Notes under the pieces: generated by a model
What the model was told of the DNA's origin: nothing
Seen by the model: the letters and a program-made list of their open reading frames with translations, nothing else
The model's database searches: none
Made by a program: the position numbers and the translations under genes
In this document: positions 47,467 to 58,841 of the stretch, piece by piece
How the letters are laid out: the number at the start of each line of letters is the position of its first letter
Position numbering within the stretch: position 1 is the stretch's first letter
Source: Lasiosphaeris hirsuta
Lineage: Eukaryota > Ascomycota > Sordariomycetes > Sordariales > Lasiosphaeriaceae
Direction: 5' to 3'
DNA: 64,000 nt
NCBI GenBank assembly: GCA_030549175.1
Contig: JAUKUA010000001.1
Span: 1,240,001-1,304,000 of the forward strand

Positions 47467-50400
47467 TCACTCATCCAGCCCAAACATCCTCCTCAGCGCC
47501 CCGAACTTCTTCTTCTTCGTTGTCGTCGATGTTCCCGTTCCCGCTACGCTCCCCGCATCTGCGCTCATCACTCCAGACGAGAGCGTCCTACGCTGCAAAA
47601 AGCCCGGCGGTGTCTGCTGCTGGTATTGCCCTTGCGTTAGAGCCCCCCCACTCATCGTCCTCGTCCCCAGGTTGCCCGATGTGCTGGGTCGCCGTAATGA
47701 TGCAATAAACCCCTTCTCATCTTCGCCGACCAGGCCGCTAGGAAAGCCTGCATTTTTCTCCCCTGCATTACTAGCCACAAATTCCGGCGCAGGAACAGGA
47801 ACGGGGGTAGTTGCCGTGATAGTCGGCGCCGACGCCAGCGCAAGCGGCGAAGGCCACTCACCTTCCTGACCTGTATTTGTACTCCCGACTGACCTCGCTA
47901 AACTCACGACCCTCTTTTGGAGCTTCGGACTCCGTGGTGGCCCCTTCTCCGCCTTTATCTCCTCGGCGTCTTCCTCTGCCTCTGCCTCGATCCCAGCATC
48001 CCTAATGCTGCGGAGCTGGCTGAGGTTGCGCTCGAGCTTGGTGTCTCGCCGTGCTGCGCTCTCAGCGATAGCTGGTCGTGAAATTTTGCCTGCTGAATCG
48101 CCCTTTTTGCGACGAAGGGCAGACATAAAGCTGCTGCGCTTGGACGCTGTCGAGTTGCGACGTTCTGCTGTAACCGCCGTTGTCGTGGTACCAATGATCG
48201 GTGCTGTTTGAGAGGGAACGAGCTTGCCGGGGCTAGGCTGGATGGCCGGAGAATCGGGATTACTTTGATTACGTTGCTTTCCGCCTGTATTGGTATCCGG
48301 CAACTCTTCGGACTCCTCTAGCTCCTCTGGTAGGGCAGTGCTGGCGACGGACTGTTGACTTCTTACGTGGCCAACTGTTGCCGCTCGAGGAAGGGGCAAC
48401 GTTTTTGTCAAAGCGATGGCTGATATGACTTCATCATCACTGGAATCTTCAAATCGACTACGGAAACCAGGTGTTGCACCACCACCACCCTCGTCACTGG
48501 ATTCGCCAAATCGGCTCGAAAATCCAGAACCAGATGTTTTCTTTCCTGCCTTTTTTGTTCCTGTGGAAAGGCCGAAAGTTGGTATCCGCATCCGAGGTGG
48601 GCTCCGTTTCCTTTCACTCGATGAGTCGCGCAGGCTTTGCCGCATCTGTGAGCTAGCAGTCAAGCTAACTGGCGGGAGGTCCGTAGACCGCCCGAACGAC
48701 CCAGACGGGGACAGAGATCTCAAGGAAAACCTCTTGCTGGACCGCTTCTCGGCTCTTGTTGACAGAGGAGAGGCATACCTCATTGACTGCCGGAAACCGG
48801 ACGCCTGCCCACCTGGTGCCACCCGGGAACGTTTAAAGCTGCTTTCGCTACCTGTAGAGTCGCGTCGGCTGATGGCTGGAGGAAAGTGAGTCGGGTTTGG
48901 CGGAGCCGGTTCTGTTCGCGATTCTGCTTTTCGACGGCTAACGGCTGCGGTTTGAGGTGGAAGCGGCGTTGATGCCGGGTGTTTGGGCTTGACATCGGAA
49001 TGTCTCGCCCAAGACGGCCGTACAGGTTCAATATTATTGGTGGTTGACCCATTTGGCCGCATCGACTTGCGTAGGTGGGCCCCACCGCTGCCGCTGGTGG
49101 GCGCTGCCTGTTGCCGAGGCCCACGTAACGTCGTGCGCATTGTCGGAGTTGGGGCATCAACTTCCGCATCTGCCCATACGGTGCCTGGCTTGATCATATA
49201 GCTGCGTTCTGACTGCGGCGCCCCTTCTTTCTGTTGCTGGGCTATTATCTGTTGTGCCAGGTGTACAGCTAGGGCTTTTCGCTCCGAAGTTCTACGTTCC
49301 ACCGACTTCTTCTTTTTGGGCTTTTGTGATGGACTCGCTTCTTCTCGATCGCCCTCAATACCGGCGTCTTCCAATGCCTCTTTCTCCAGCTGTGCGCGCT
49401 TATCCGCTGTAAGGCTTCTCCAGAAAGCCTTGGCCTGCTCCCACTCATCTTGTGAAGGTACAGCAGGCTGGGTGTCCACCGGCGTCGCGGGTCTTGGGGC
49501 TTTTGTTTCGGGTACCGGGGCATTCTCTTGGGACAATTTGCTAGAAGTTCGTTGCCTGTGGAGTGAATCGACTAAACCCCCAGGACTAACCGGGCTCTCA
49601 ACCACAGCATCGAGAGACTGAAAGCCGTCGCCATCGAGTTCAGAGAGGTCTTCATAAGCATCGCTGTAAATGCTGCTTTCAGAATCGCTCGGAGATTCCG
49701 CCCCGGCCAGGGGTGTAGGCTGTGGTATGGCGGGAGTGTGATGCGTTGCAACTATCTCTGCTGATGTAACTCGGTTACCAGTATTCAATTTAACTTCGCT
49801 TGTGGGAAGTGTGGCGACCTGATGAACATCAGGCGCGGACAGATCAGAATCATCCTCTGGAAAGCCACCCGGGACCTCGAAGTAAGGCTCAGGGGTCTTC
49901 CCGGTGACGGGAGGTGCCGATTGGGATATGGAGATGGTCGGGAGTGACGTATTGGGAATTCTGCCATCCTCGTGTGCAACCTCAACAGGAATCGCGTTGT
50001 CAACATTGCTTGAGCTGGTGGGAGCCTCAGGGCTTTTAGCTACGCCACTCTGTCGCTCCGCGACGCCGACAACTTCTCGTAGATGCTCAGTCTCTGTGTC
50101 TTCGAGTTCGGAATCGCTTGAGCTGTCGCTATTATACCCGCTACCCTCAACAGTTGTCACAACTGGAGGCAGGGGTTCCCTAAACCTCGAGATATTTGCC
50201 GGAATTTTTGACTTCTCTTCATGCTCTCGAGCCAACACCGAGCCAACCGCATGATCATTACTTTGACCCAAGAATCCAACGGCCGCCCCAGACTCTTCAG
50301 CTACTTTTGGATGCTTTGTCAACGGTGCGCTGTATGTGATGTCGCCTATTGGTCGAACAAGCGGCCGCTCTCCCTCGTCCGGAATCGTTTCTCGGGGTTT

Positions 50401-52696
50401 CTTGTCCCTAACACTGCCGAAGCTGGGCAGTGCAGGTCGTGGTTTCATAATCTCATCATCATCGAGCGGAGGTAGCTCCTTTTTCCCCCGCCCGATGTTG
50501 CCGTACCAAGGACGGCGCCCTGCTGTGTCCTGAGGACTTGGAAGCACCAGGGATTCAGTCTGATTCGTCGAGGGTGATTCGCCCACCACGACAGTGCCCC
50601 CATCGTCGAAGCTGACCCGTACTAACTTCTTACGCGTTACGGGAGGCTCCTCGCGTAGAATGACGTTGGCCGAGGCTTCTGATGATTCTTCGGAAGGCGA
50701 TGCGCCTCGTGACGGGCTAGTCTGCTTCAGAGCAGATTTCCGCGGTGATATTGATCGAGCAGGAGGCGAATGTTTGACCGTGAGGCTGCTACTAACAGGG
50801 CCGAAGTGGGCCTGCCGGACGGGGCTGTTGGAATGAGTTCGCTCGCGCAAAATATCCGCAGGGTTTTGGGAGTGGAAGGATTGGGGCTTTGCGGCTTCGA
50901 CTTTCTTCGCCTCGGCAGGATTCTGGACGAACCCTAATGGCTGTGGAGAAGAATGAGCGGAATTCGAAAGTGGGCTTGGCCACTGCGAGTTGCCTTCATC
51001 CTGGAGAGCCTCCGAGCCCGTTTCGGTATAGAGTCGCAGTCTTGCTGGGACTGCATCAAGAGCATCAGAGATGACCCTTTGTGTATAGTTTCCTGGCACT
51101 AGCTCTGGCTCCGACTCCTCTCTTACCACAGAGGGCTGTCGCCTTATTGCCTGCGGCACCGGGGCCGCAAGCGACTCGACAGTCAGGGACAAAAGAGAAT
51201 GGTCCGGGGCGCGATGTTGTTCCATTCTCTTCGCCTCTATTCTCGGCGAGCTTATAATGGCCTTAATTGCTGGCTCTTCAAAGTCTTCCTGAGCCTCTTT
51301 GGCGCGCGGTAGCTCCTCTGATGCTCGAGGTCGAGTTTGGGGGGCCAAATTAGGCACCTGGATTTGTCTCTCCTGGCCGGCATTTGAGGCACTGCTCCGT
51401 GAGCGGGCTATCGTGCCTTTAGCTAAATGTGATCCTGCCCTTTGGTTGAGTTGTTTCTTTGCCTTGGAATGTGTCACCCTTTGCGAGGCCTCTGTGACAG
51501 CCTCCTCAACAGCCCGTAGATCTGCTTGCCGAACCATTCGCCGCGAATTGGGATCATAAACCATTGCTTGCTCTGAAGACTGGGATCTAGACCTTGCGGC
51601 TGTAGATGATCCCCCAGAGCCTGCCGTCAAGTGGGGTTTCGGGGATTGCTTTACTTGTTTTGGTTGACGGGCCTGATATACCTGGCGGCCCTGTTGTGTA
51701 TCGGACCGATTTGGAGAATCAAACGGAATACGATTATCGGTGGGCGAGACGGGAGGAGAACCGACCCTCGCCCGTCCCGGGTAGGAGAAGTTAATGGAAG
51801 AAGCTCGGCTGCTTGGTCGGGCCCCATCCCCTACTTGCTCCTCCTGGTACACCCGCGGCGGGCTTGATGGGGGGCTCGCCATTGCGGGATCCGTTCTGCG
51901 AACGTTGCGAGGGTCGCCCACCTTGGCGCCACCGAACCATGATGCCGCATCCTTCGAGGCGAGTTGCTGTGAGGCAAGGCGTAAGGGGGTAACACTGAGG
52001 CCTAGGCTGTTTGTTTTGCGATGCGAAGACTCTCGATGCGCTCCCGTGTCGGATTGCCTGACATTTGAACCCATATCACTCGGGAGTTCGGGGACGGGAG
52101 GCATTTCCTCTGACGTAGTATAACTAGCGGAGTGGCTCTGGCGTTGCAAGGGGGCGTTCCCGCTACTTCTTTGGTGTGGACTAGGGCTTCGTAACGTCCG
52201 TTCGGCCATAGAGCTGCTGCTCCCACGCCTTTGTAAACCCGGCCTCCCTTGAGCGTCGGACGAGGCGGCAGATGCGATGGATGCGCTGCGGCGCAATGTA
52301 CGTTTAGTCTGCACATCTGCGACTCGGGTCGGTGTCGTCGGCCGCGCACGGAGTGCTGCGGCGGCGGCGGCAGCAGACAATGCAGCAGCTGTAGCAGCCG
52401 TGGGGTTAGCAGTTACTGTGGTGAGTGGCTGCTGGAGAAGGGTAGCTGTCAGTCAGAGCATTCGCGTCGCGATATGCAAATTATGTAACAAAAGGTTTTA
52501 TGCGCTGCCAGGAGCCAGTAATCATTGGCCTGGCAAGACGCTGAATAAAAAGGAATACAGGCACAAGACAAGCCACCATGGAGCTCACGCATAGAAGCGA
52601 TCTATAGAGGCACATCGAAGAAAGCAGAGCGAGGAGGAGAGAGCGCGCGCAATGACGACATACCGGATTGGGCGGCCGCGGCCTTCGGCCAAACAT
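47467..52696 (-). CDS. 1664-residue disordered fungal protein with conserved ends
   Basis: Two exons are read. Exon 1, 52696-52664, encodes only 11 residues (MFGRRPRPPNP). A 235-nt intron follows (GTATGT donor, CTGACTGACAG region branch, CAGCAG acceptor), and exon 2 is 52428-47467. The large frame has no ATG near its beginning, which supports the upstream exon. The chain is Ser/Pro/Arg-rich and mostly disordered. Conserved-looking islands are an Ala-rich start followed by LRARPTTPTRVADVQTKRT, a helical segment near residue 997 (EWEQAKAFWRSLTADKRAQL, then acidic and Lys runs), and a basic-hydrophobic C terminus with KKKKFGALRRMFGLDE. Such a terminus could bind acidic membranes; that is inference. 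Many Ser-Pro sites suggest phosphoregulation. I recall similar proteins in other filamentous ascomycetes but no established function. Confidence 0.85.
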
Positions 52697-54583
52697 GTTC
52701 CTTTGGCCTTCCGAGGCGTGAAGCGTGGTTACCTAACGGTGGAAATCATGGAGATTATGAGACGAGGGAAATGCGACGAAGCGCGCAGGTACAAGGAGGA
52801 ACAGGCGCCGGGGATTACGGGGGGACGCGTTTATGGATGTTGATGAGAGAGAAAAACCAATGGAGATAGTGAGTGTGCTTGATGTGGTGAACTTCAAAGA
52901 GTGAGTGCAGTGGCCTGGCAGTCGGGCATTGCGGGACGGATTGAAATTGACTGCCCGGTGCAGATGACGGTCGAGACGACACCAGCTGTTTTAGGCCCAG
53001 ACTGTTGGTGGTCCATGGACCAGGGTTGGACGGGTGAGCACGTTAGTCTATGCATGTAAAGCGGTTTAGAGTGGCCCTTGCAACTGTGGAGGCTGCGCTA
53101 GCCCCTGTTGGGGCTAATACCTGCAGCCTAGTACGTCCACGTCGCCCCCGACGTCGGGTCGCCTCCTCATGCGGCAGCTTCTCCAAGATTTGTTTTCTCA
53201 CAAGGGCAGCCTGCCAACTGCCTATATTTTTCACTCGTCCTAAGTCCTTGTGATTGGGCCAACCCAAGAGTGCACTTCTCGCCTTGATGATGAGCTGTTC
53301 CTGACCAGCCCCTCTCTGCATTGTCATTCTAGATCTTGTATCTATGTTTCACAGGGATTATCAGCTGATTCAAAACTCTCCAAAAAGGCCGATTGAGAAC
53401 ATCTGGAGCCGTCCTCCACGTTATTCTGGACCGGGGGACTTGTAACTCTCCCCTCATATTTCATTTTCTGTATCCTCAACTCATCTGGGTCCCTGGGTCT
53501 TCACGTAATTTGGCTGCGTTTGTGTCACCTGATGGTGTCTCTGTTCAACACGAGCCTGCTGATTTTACATTTGCGCCAAGACGTGACGCGAGGACAGCAT
53601 GTATGGCAAGTTTACTCGACTGCTGCGTCTTGTATTGGTCTCCAGTCCTTTTGGAGCCTACAAGCGAGAAGCTACTTTCATTCGCCTCCTCGCCGGATTT
53701 GGAAGCCCACTGAGGCTTAGGAAACCTGATGTGCCTAGTCTTCAGGCCCCAAGCACTCATCGTCGCTATTTTCGTTTGTGCGAGTCATAATGCAAATGTC
53801 GACGGGGCTGTATTTTTCCCATCATGCCGCATTGGGCTGTCTAACGTTACTCCGGTTACATTTAGCTAGCGGGCATGATGTCATAAGTTCAAATTCGTAG
53901 CTGGGCTACTTGCGGCTAAGTTAGTATTTGAGCGCAAACCACCTCTTAAGAGACCAAAAGCAAGGCTATTAGTGCATTTCTCTACAGTAAGCTAGGGCAT
54001 CGCCCACTCCAACAGTAACGCTACCTATCATACGTCGGCACCCAGAAACCACGCTCTCAGCGGCGTCCTCTTCGGGAAGCCCCATCGAGGTGTAAACATG
54101 TCCTCCTCTGTAAAAATGATTTGTTAACGAGTTGAGGGGCGATGAGTGACATTGTATTGTAGGCCATCTACCATCATAATTGTGGATAGGCAATTTCTAG
54201 ATAACTGTGACTGACTCGCTCTTGTTGAGTGAAATAAGAATCTCTGAGGAGCATAGGGAAAGCCGTATTGCATGGCTTTTTACTCAAGTACCGTAGTACT
54301 GAAACCGATGTTCTGGAACTTTCTCAATCGACCCGATATCCGACAGGATCTTGGCTTTCTATCCAGGTGTTACCCACCGCTAAAAGCCATTCGCTGCTGT
54401 TTGTCCTCCTCTTCACCGATGCTGGGTTGCCTTTATAATAGCTACCCATCTCTTCAGCTCAAGGTTTCTCTTAACATGCACTTGCACATTACAAGATGCG
54501 TCGAGAGCCGGTCCCACATTGATTACCCATTCCTCTTCACCATCATCTGGGAGAATGCCGCGGAAGATAAAGACCGAAGCTGG
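52697..54583. other. 1.9-kb gene-free interval
   Basis: It holds the promoter of the 1664-residue gene and the 3' region of the membrane-protein gene. Frames up to 118 codons are present without protein character. I see no RNA gene. Confidence 0.5.
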
Positions 54584-56519
54584 CTAGGTCCCGCCTCCAT
54601 CGTGAGCCGCAGGTCCATGGCTGGATAGAATGGGGACTGCTATCAGAGGAGAGATTTCTCTGCCCTCCAATTGCTCTTCTGGTCCCTCTTCATCAGGATC
54701 GTAGTCCTCGTCTTCGTAGTCGTCATCGTCATAGTACTCCTCACTTTGTGTGCCTTGGCTGTAGCTGCTGTTCATAGGCACACCATGAACGCCGGCCGGC
54801 TGATTGAGCTCCTGAGCTGCATTGTTCGACTTTGCTGGGAGTTTGCTGTTTTTCCTGCCCTTGTGCTTTCCCTTCTTCATCCTCTCCCACTGGGCCCGTC
54901 GTTGTTGTTCTAGCTGGCGAGCTTTACGATCCTTTAACTCATACTGTCGAATCAGAGCCTCGGGCGGCCGTCCGAATATTGACTCATATTCACAGAAGTG
55001 ACAGATCCAAACATCTTCAGGCTTAGGTGGGTGGCGCCTGTTGTTGAGCTGGGTCTGCCGCCGTCGGGCCTTCGCCGCAGCAGCGAGCTCCTTGTTGAGG
55101 CTCTTGCGTGTGCTTTTGGGGGCGGGGGCTGGCTGACTCTGGGCTGGGGCGGCCTTGGATGGCAATTCCTTGGATCTAATGTCAGCACTTTGATGGAGTG
55201 GGGCAGGCTGGGTGGCTTGAGCAACCTGTGTGTTGCGCGACCAGTTCTCGTTTGCTTGTCGCGTAGGAGGTGGCTGATGTGTCTGCATAGGTGCTCTACG
55301 ATCTGAGCCGGGCCAAGCTAGTGTGCCTGGAACCTGAGAATCGCAAGTGAAGGTGAACTGAGTAGACGCAGGACTCCTTTTGGTGGAGAGTTGCTGCTGC
55401 AATAGGCTCTGGTTTTCTTGGCCCTGGTGGAGGGGAAGCTTCTCGGCATTGGCAATGGCAGTAGATATAATCCCGGTGTTCTCCCCTTCAACTGGTTGTG
55501 GATTAGTAAACAGCCAAAAACTAGGAGTAGGTGTTGTATTGTGGTGAAACCCGCAAGTAAATGGCAAAAATTCAAGAACACGCCCACTTACTTGCAGCAG
55601 AAACCCACTGGGCAGGTCGCAGCTTACCATTTCTCCCAGCCCAATTATTGGTCGAGTCTGACAAGGGCCGCAATGGACTCCTGCCGCTTCTGGGTCGGCC
55701 AAATCTTCCCCGACCCGGACCTGGAACATTCTGCCCACCTGATGCGAAGCTTCCAGAACCATAATATGGCGTAGAGGTAGAGCTTGGCGCCTCTCCGCAT
55801 CCTTCTGTGGATTGAATGGCTGTGGTAAGAGAGCCCGAGCTGCCGCCGCTATCATTGACTGTGTGGACACCGTTCAAAGCGGCATCGCCAGCTGTTGGGA
55901 TCTTTCTCTTCTTCTTGTTGTTTGTGTTCTCAAGTAGATCGTATCCATCAACTGAAGAGGTGGCCGAGAGGGGAAGATGCGCACTGGGGTGTCTTCCATG
56001 TTCTATCTTCAGCGGCGGACGTGACAGGCGGCCAGAAGGATCGGGGGCAGCTCGGGTGGCTACCTCTCGTCTCAACGCAGCATCATCATCGTCGCTTTCA
56101 ATTCCAAGGCCGTTTCTTCTAGGTTGCCGTGGCTCTGCCTCTGTTGCATTCTCCCGTGAGAGAGAACCAGGATCTGTCTCATCGTCCCGCAGTGGGTATG
56201 GGTAGGGAAACAAAGGCGTGATGTTTTGCGGCGCCGGGGGATACTGAATAGAGTCGGCCACCTCTGGAGAGAGCCGCTCTCGCAGCCGCCGCTTCGGCAA
56301 GGGACGTATAGGCCGGTCAGGGTACAGAGACGACACCGTGTCTGCAGACATGATCGGATTTTCTTGTACGTGTCCTGTGTGGTGAGCCCGTCGGCGTTGT
56401 GTTAGCTTCCGCGCAAGCCATACAATTGCAAGAAACAAAATGAAGGGGACCATCAGTGCGAGCAGCGCCCAGTGCGTAGCAGGGGCGGCAGGACGTTCTT
56501 GTCTGGTGCGGAGCACCAT
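54584..56519 (-). CDS. Single-pass membrane protein with conserved CxxC motif
   Basis: Two exons are read: 56519-55592 and 55491-54584, with a 100-nt intron (GTAAGT donor, ACTAATCC branch, CCAG acceptor), giving 611 residues. An alternative donor 30 nt upstream (GTAAGC) also keeps frame. Residues about 17-36 form one transmembrane helix followed at once by Arg/Lys, so the long remainder probably faces the cytosol. Most of it is disordered, with acidic, Pro-rich and Gln-rich parts. A conserved-looking island lies at about 470-505: VWICHFCEYESIFGRPPEAL, continuing into a charged helix and a Lys-rich run (KKGKHKGRKN). The end is very acidic (Asp/Glu/Tyr run). The CxxC pair alone cannot form a full zinc finger. 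I do not recognise a named family; it looks like a fungal-specific protein. Confidence 0.8.
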
Positions 56520-58841
56520 CTGGGCCAGTACGTCTGGGCTGTGCTAGGAAGGGAAGAAGTGGTGTGTGAGAGAGAGGTAGGCGGGGCCGGCCAGGTGAGG
56601 GCAGATTTTGTTTGCTGCGAGTGGCCATGGAAGGTGCGAACAAGCATACCCGTCAAAAATCACATAGTACCCAGAAATCTTGAAGACGCTGCAGCTCGTC
56701 GGCAACGCCTGCTGCCGACCCCTCCTTTTGTGCTTGTACTTTTTTTTCTTACGCAATATTCGACAACCCTCTTGTTCTTACACCAACGTCACAAGCTCGG
56801 GCAGACTCGAAGTTGCAACAATCCGGCGTGGATTTGGATATGGTCTGCGAAGACGCTTTGGCGGCGTGGCCGCGTTCGTTTTCTGCCCAAAAAAGACTAA
56901 TCAGACTCTGTTTCTAGCAACGAAGGAACCATTACAGGATCATGAGCTTGAAGAAGGATCGGAAACCCGACAGCTATGTCTCTTGGCCAGCTCCGGCCGG
57001 GGAAGCTGTGGGATAGCAGGGCAGCCAGACCAGCCAGCTCTACCAGCCCAGGCTCCGCAGCTTGATGAGAACAGGAGTCCGGGCCTTGGGCTGGTCTGCT
57101 GGCAGGAACCCGCTCTGTGACTCAATCTCTTACTTTAGCAGCTCTTCCAGGTTAATTGTCGTTCAGCTCGGCCAGGAAATGGTGAGAGTTGCCAACACCG
57201 AAAGCAAAGGTACGGTCGGAATTTCGAGAATCGGGTGTGCGGTTTGATTGCTCTCGGAGCTTCCGATAGCAATGATGTTCTGTTCTAATTAGGAGAACAG
57301 TGTTCAGTGCTGGCAGTGTGGAAGGGGACCTAATCGAAACCAGTTACATAAGCAGAACCTTGTCGTTAATCCGAGGATCCCCCGTCGGGCGGCGTCCCTT
57401 TCGCGGGGCTTTGACTAGTTCGCACTGTACGCAACAGCCTCCAGAATGCCGAGTCGCTGCGAGATGACCCCAGAACGGCCGGCATCTCCCATTGCAACCT
57501 CACTCATCCACAGGCACCACAGGCACCACGGGACCACTTCAGCTTCCCATTACGCCTACTTGTTCAACCTTCACGATGCAACGACAACATCAACAGGAGT
57601 AAGGCTCGCCTAGATGCACACGGTTCAGTCTACAAACAATGACCGTAATCGGTGGCTGCATTTTCATGGTGCTAGCCTTCAAAGCATTGTTGTTAAGCCC
57701 CAGCGGCGGGAGAGATGGAAATGCAGAAGTGCATCTGAATTCGCCGTGGACTTGGGAGCGTGATGTCATGTTGCGATGTCTTCAATTCAGAGAGCAGTGT
57801 AGAGGGGGGCGTTGACACTGTCCATAATGACCTTGAAATCTCATTGGCCTCACGGATCGGGATTGGGTTGGGAACCGAGCTGATGGCCCCGCCTCTTGGG
57901 AACCCTGGCTTTCTGGGCCAGCTTCTGCCAAAAATTGCTGCGAGGAGCACGCTTGGGGAAAAAGAGGCTTGGTGCTTGGAAAAGGCCGGTGCTCGAAAGC
58001 GCTTCCGCCGTCGCTCCTCCTCCTCCTCCTCCACCCTCACCACCACCCCCATGTGCGCCCACCAGTCGCCGCATATCGAAACCCTCAGAAAACAACTCCA
58101 GTCATGAGAGATTCTTCCTCTTCGCCGAGACTCCTTAAATTCCGTCCGTTCAGCTGCAAATTGCCGTAGCGAGCTCGCACTCGCTGTCGGCCTCATCTCT
58201 GCCCTTTCCCATCCAGTCTGTCCCCTCGGCTGGAGTTTTCGCCCTGCCTGGTGCCCTCGACTCTCCACTCGCCTGCTCCCGGAATCTTCATCCCCATTGA
58301 GCCTGAGGGACATTCAGAGCAGCGTGCGATTCGATTGGCGCCGTGCTGAAGCTGTCGTGTCGAGTCCTCCCTTCCTACTCCACGCTGTCGACTGCTTCGC
58401 AACACGCCTCTCCCTCTGCCTAAATAACCTGCGCAGTCCAACCCACGCCCAACGACGACCATAAGATACCACTGCCCATTGTATCTTGTCGAGTCACATT
58501 CTTGGCCTTGGCTCTGCTGCTTTGCGCTCAACACACACGACTACCGCTTCCGACACCTTCGCGTCCTCCGCCGCCATCACGGTCGCGTTGTCCACATCCA
58601 CATACCTCGAACACCCTAAACCAATCCTTTCCGAAACACCGACCTACCCCCTCGACCACGATACACACGCAACTGGCCGGTCTTGCAAATACATACACAA
58701 ACGAACTTCCAAAAATACGCGCAGTGCGGACCAGGATTACACCTACGCTCGTAGCAGTCCTAGGCGATCCATCCGTGACCTTCTCGGTTCGCGCTTTGCG
58801 TTGAGTTCCCGTCTTTGGCTGCGGCGCGCTCGCTGCAAGCA
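56520..58841. promoter_or_regulatory. Divergent intergenic region upstream of PHD-finger gene
   Basis: 2.3 kb between a minus-strand start and a plus-strand start, so it contains both promoters. The right 600 bp is C/T-rich, like a long fungal 5' leader. A 206-codon minus-strand frame at 57693-58313 has no recognisable feature. Confidence 0.45.

Noticed and set aside
57693..58313. 206-codon minus-strand open frame
   Set aside because: Low-complexity Glu/Arg runs come from C/T-rich leader sequence of the PHD-finger gene; no recognisable feature.
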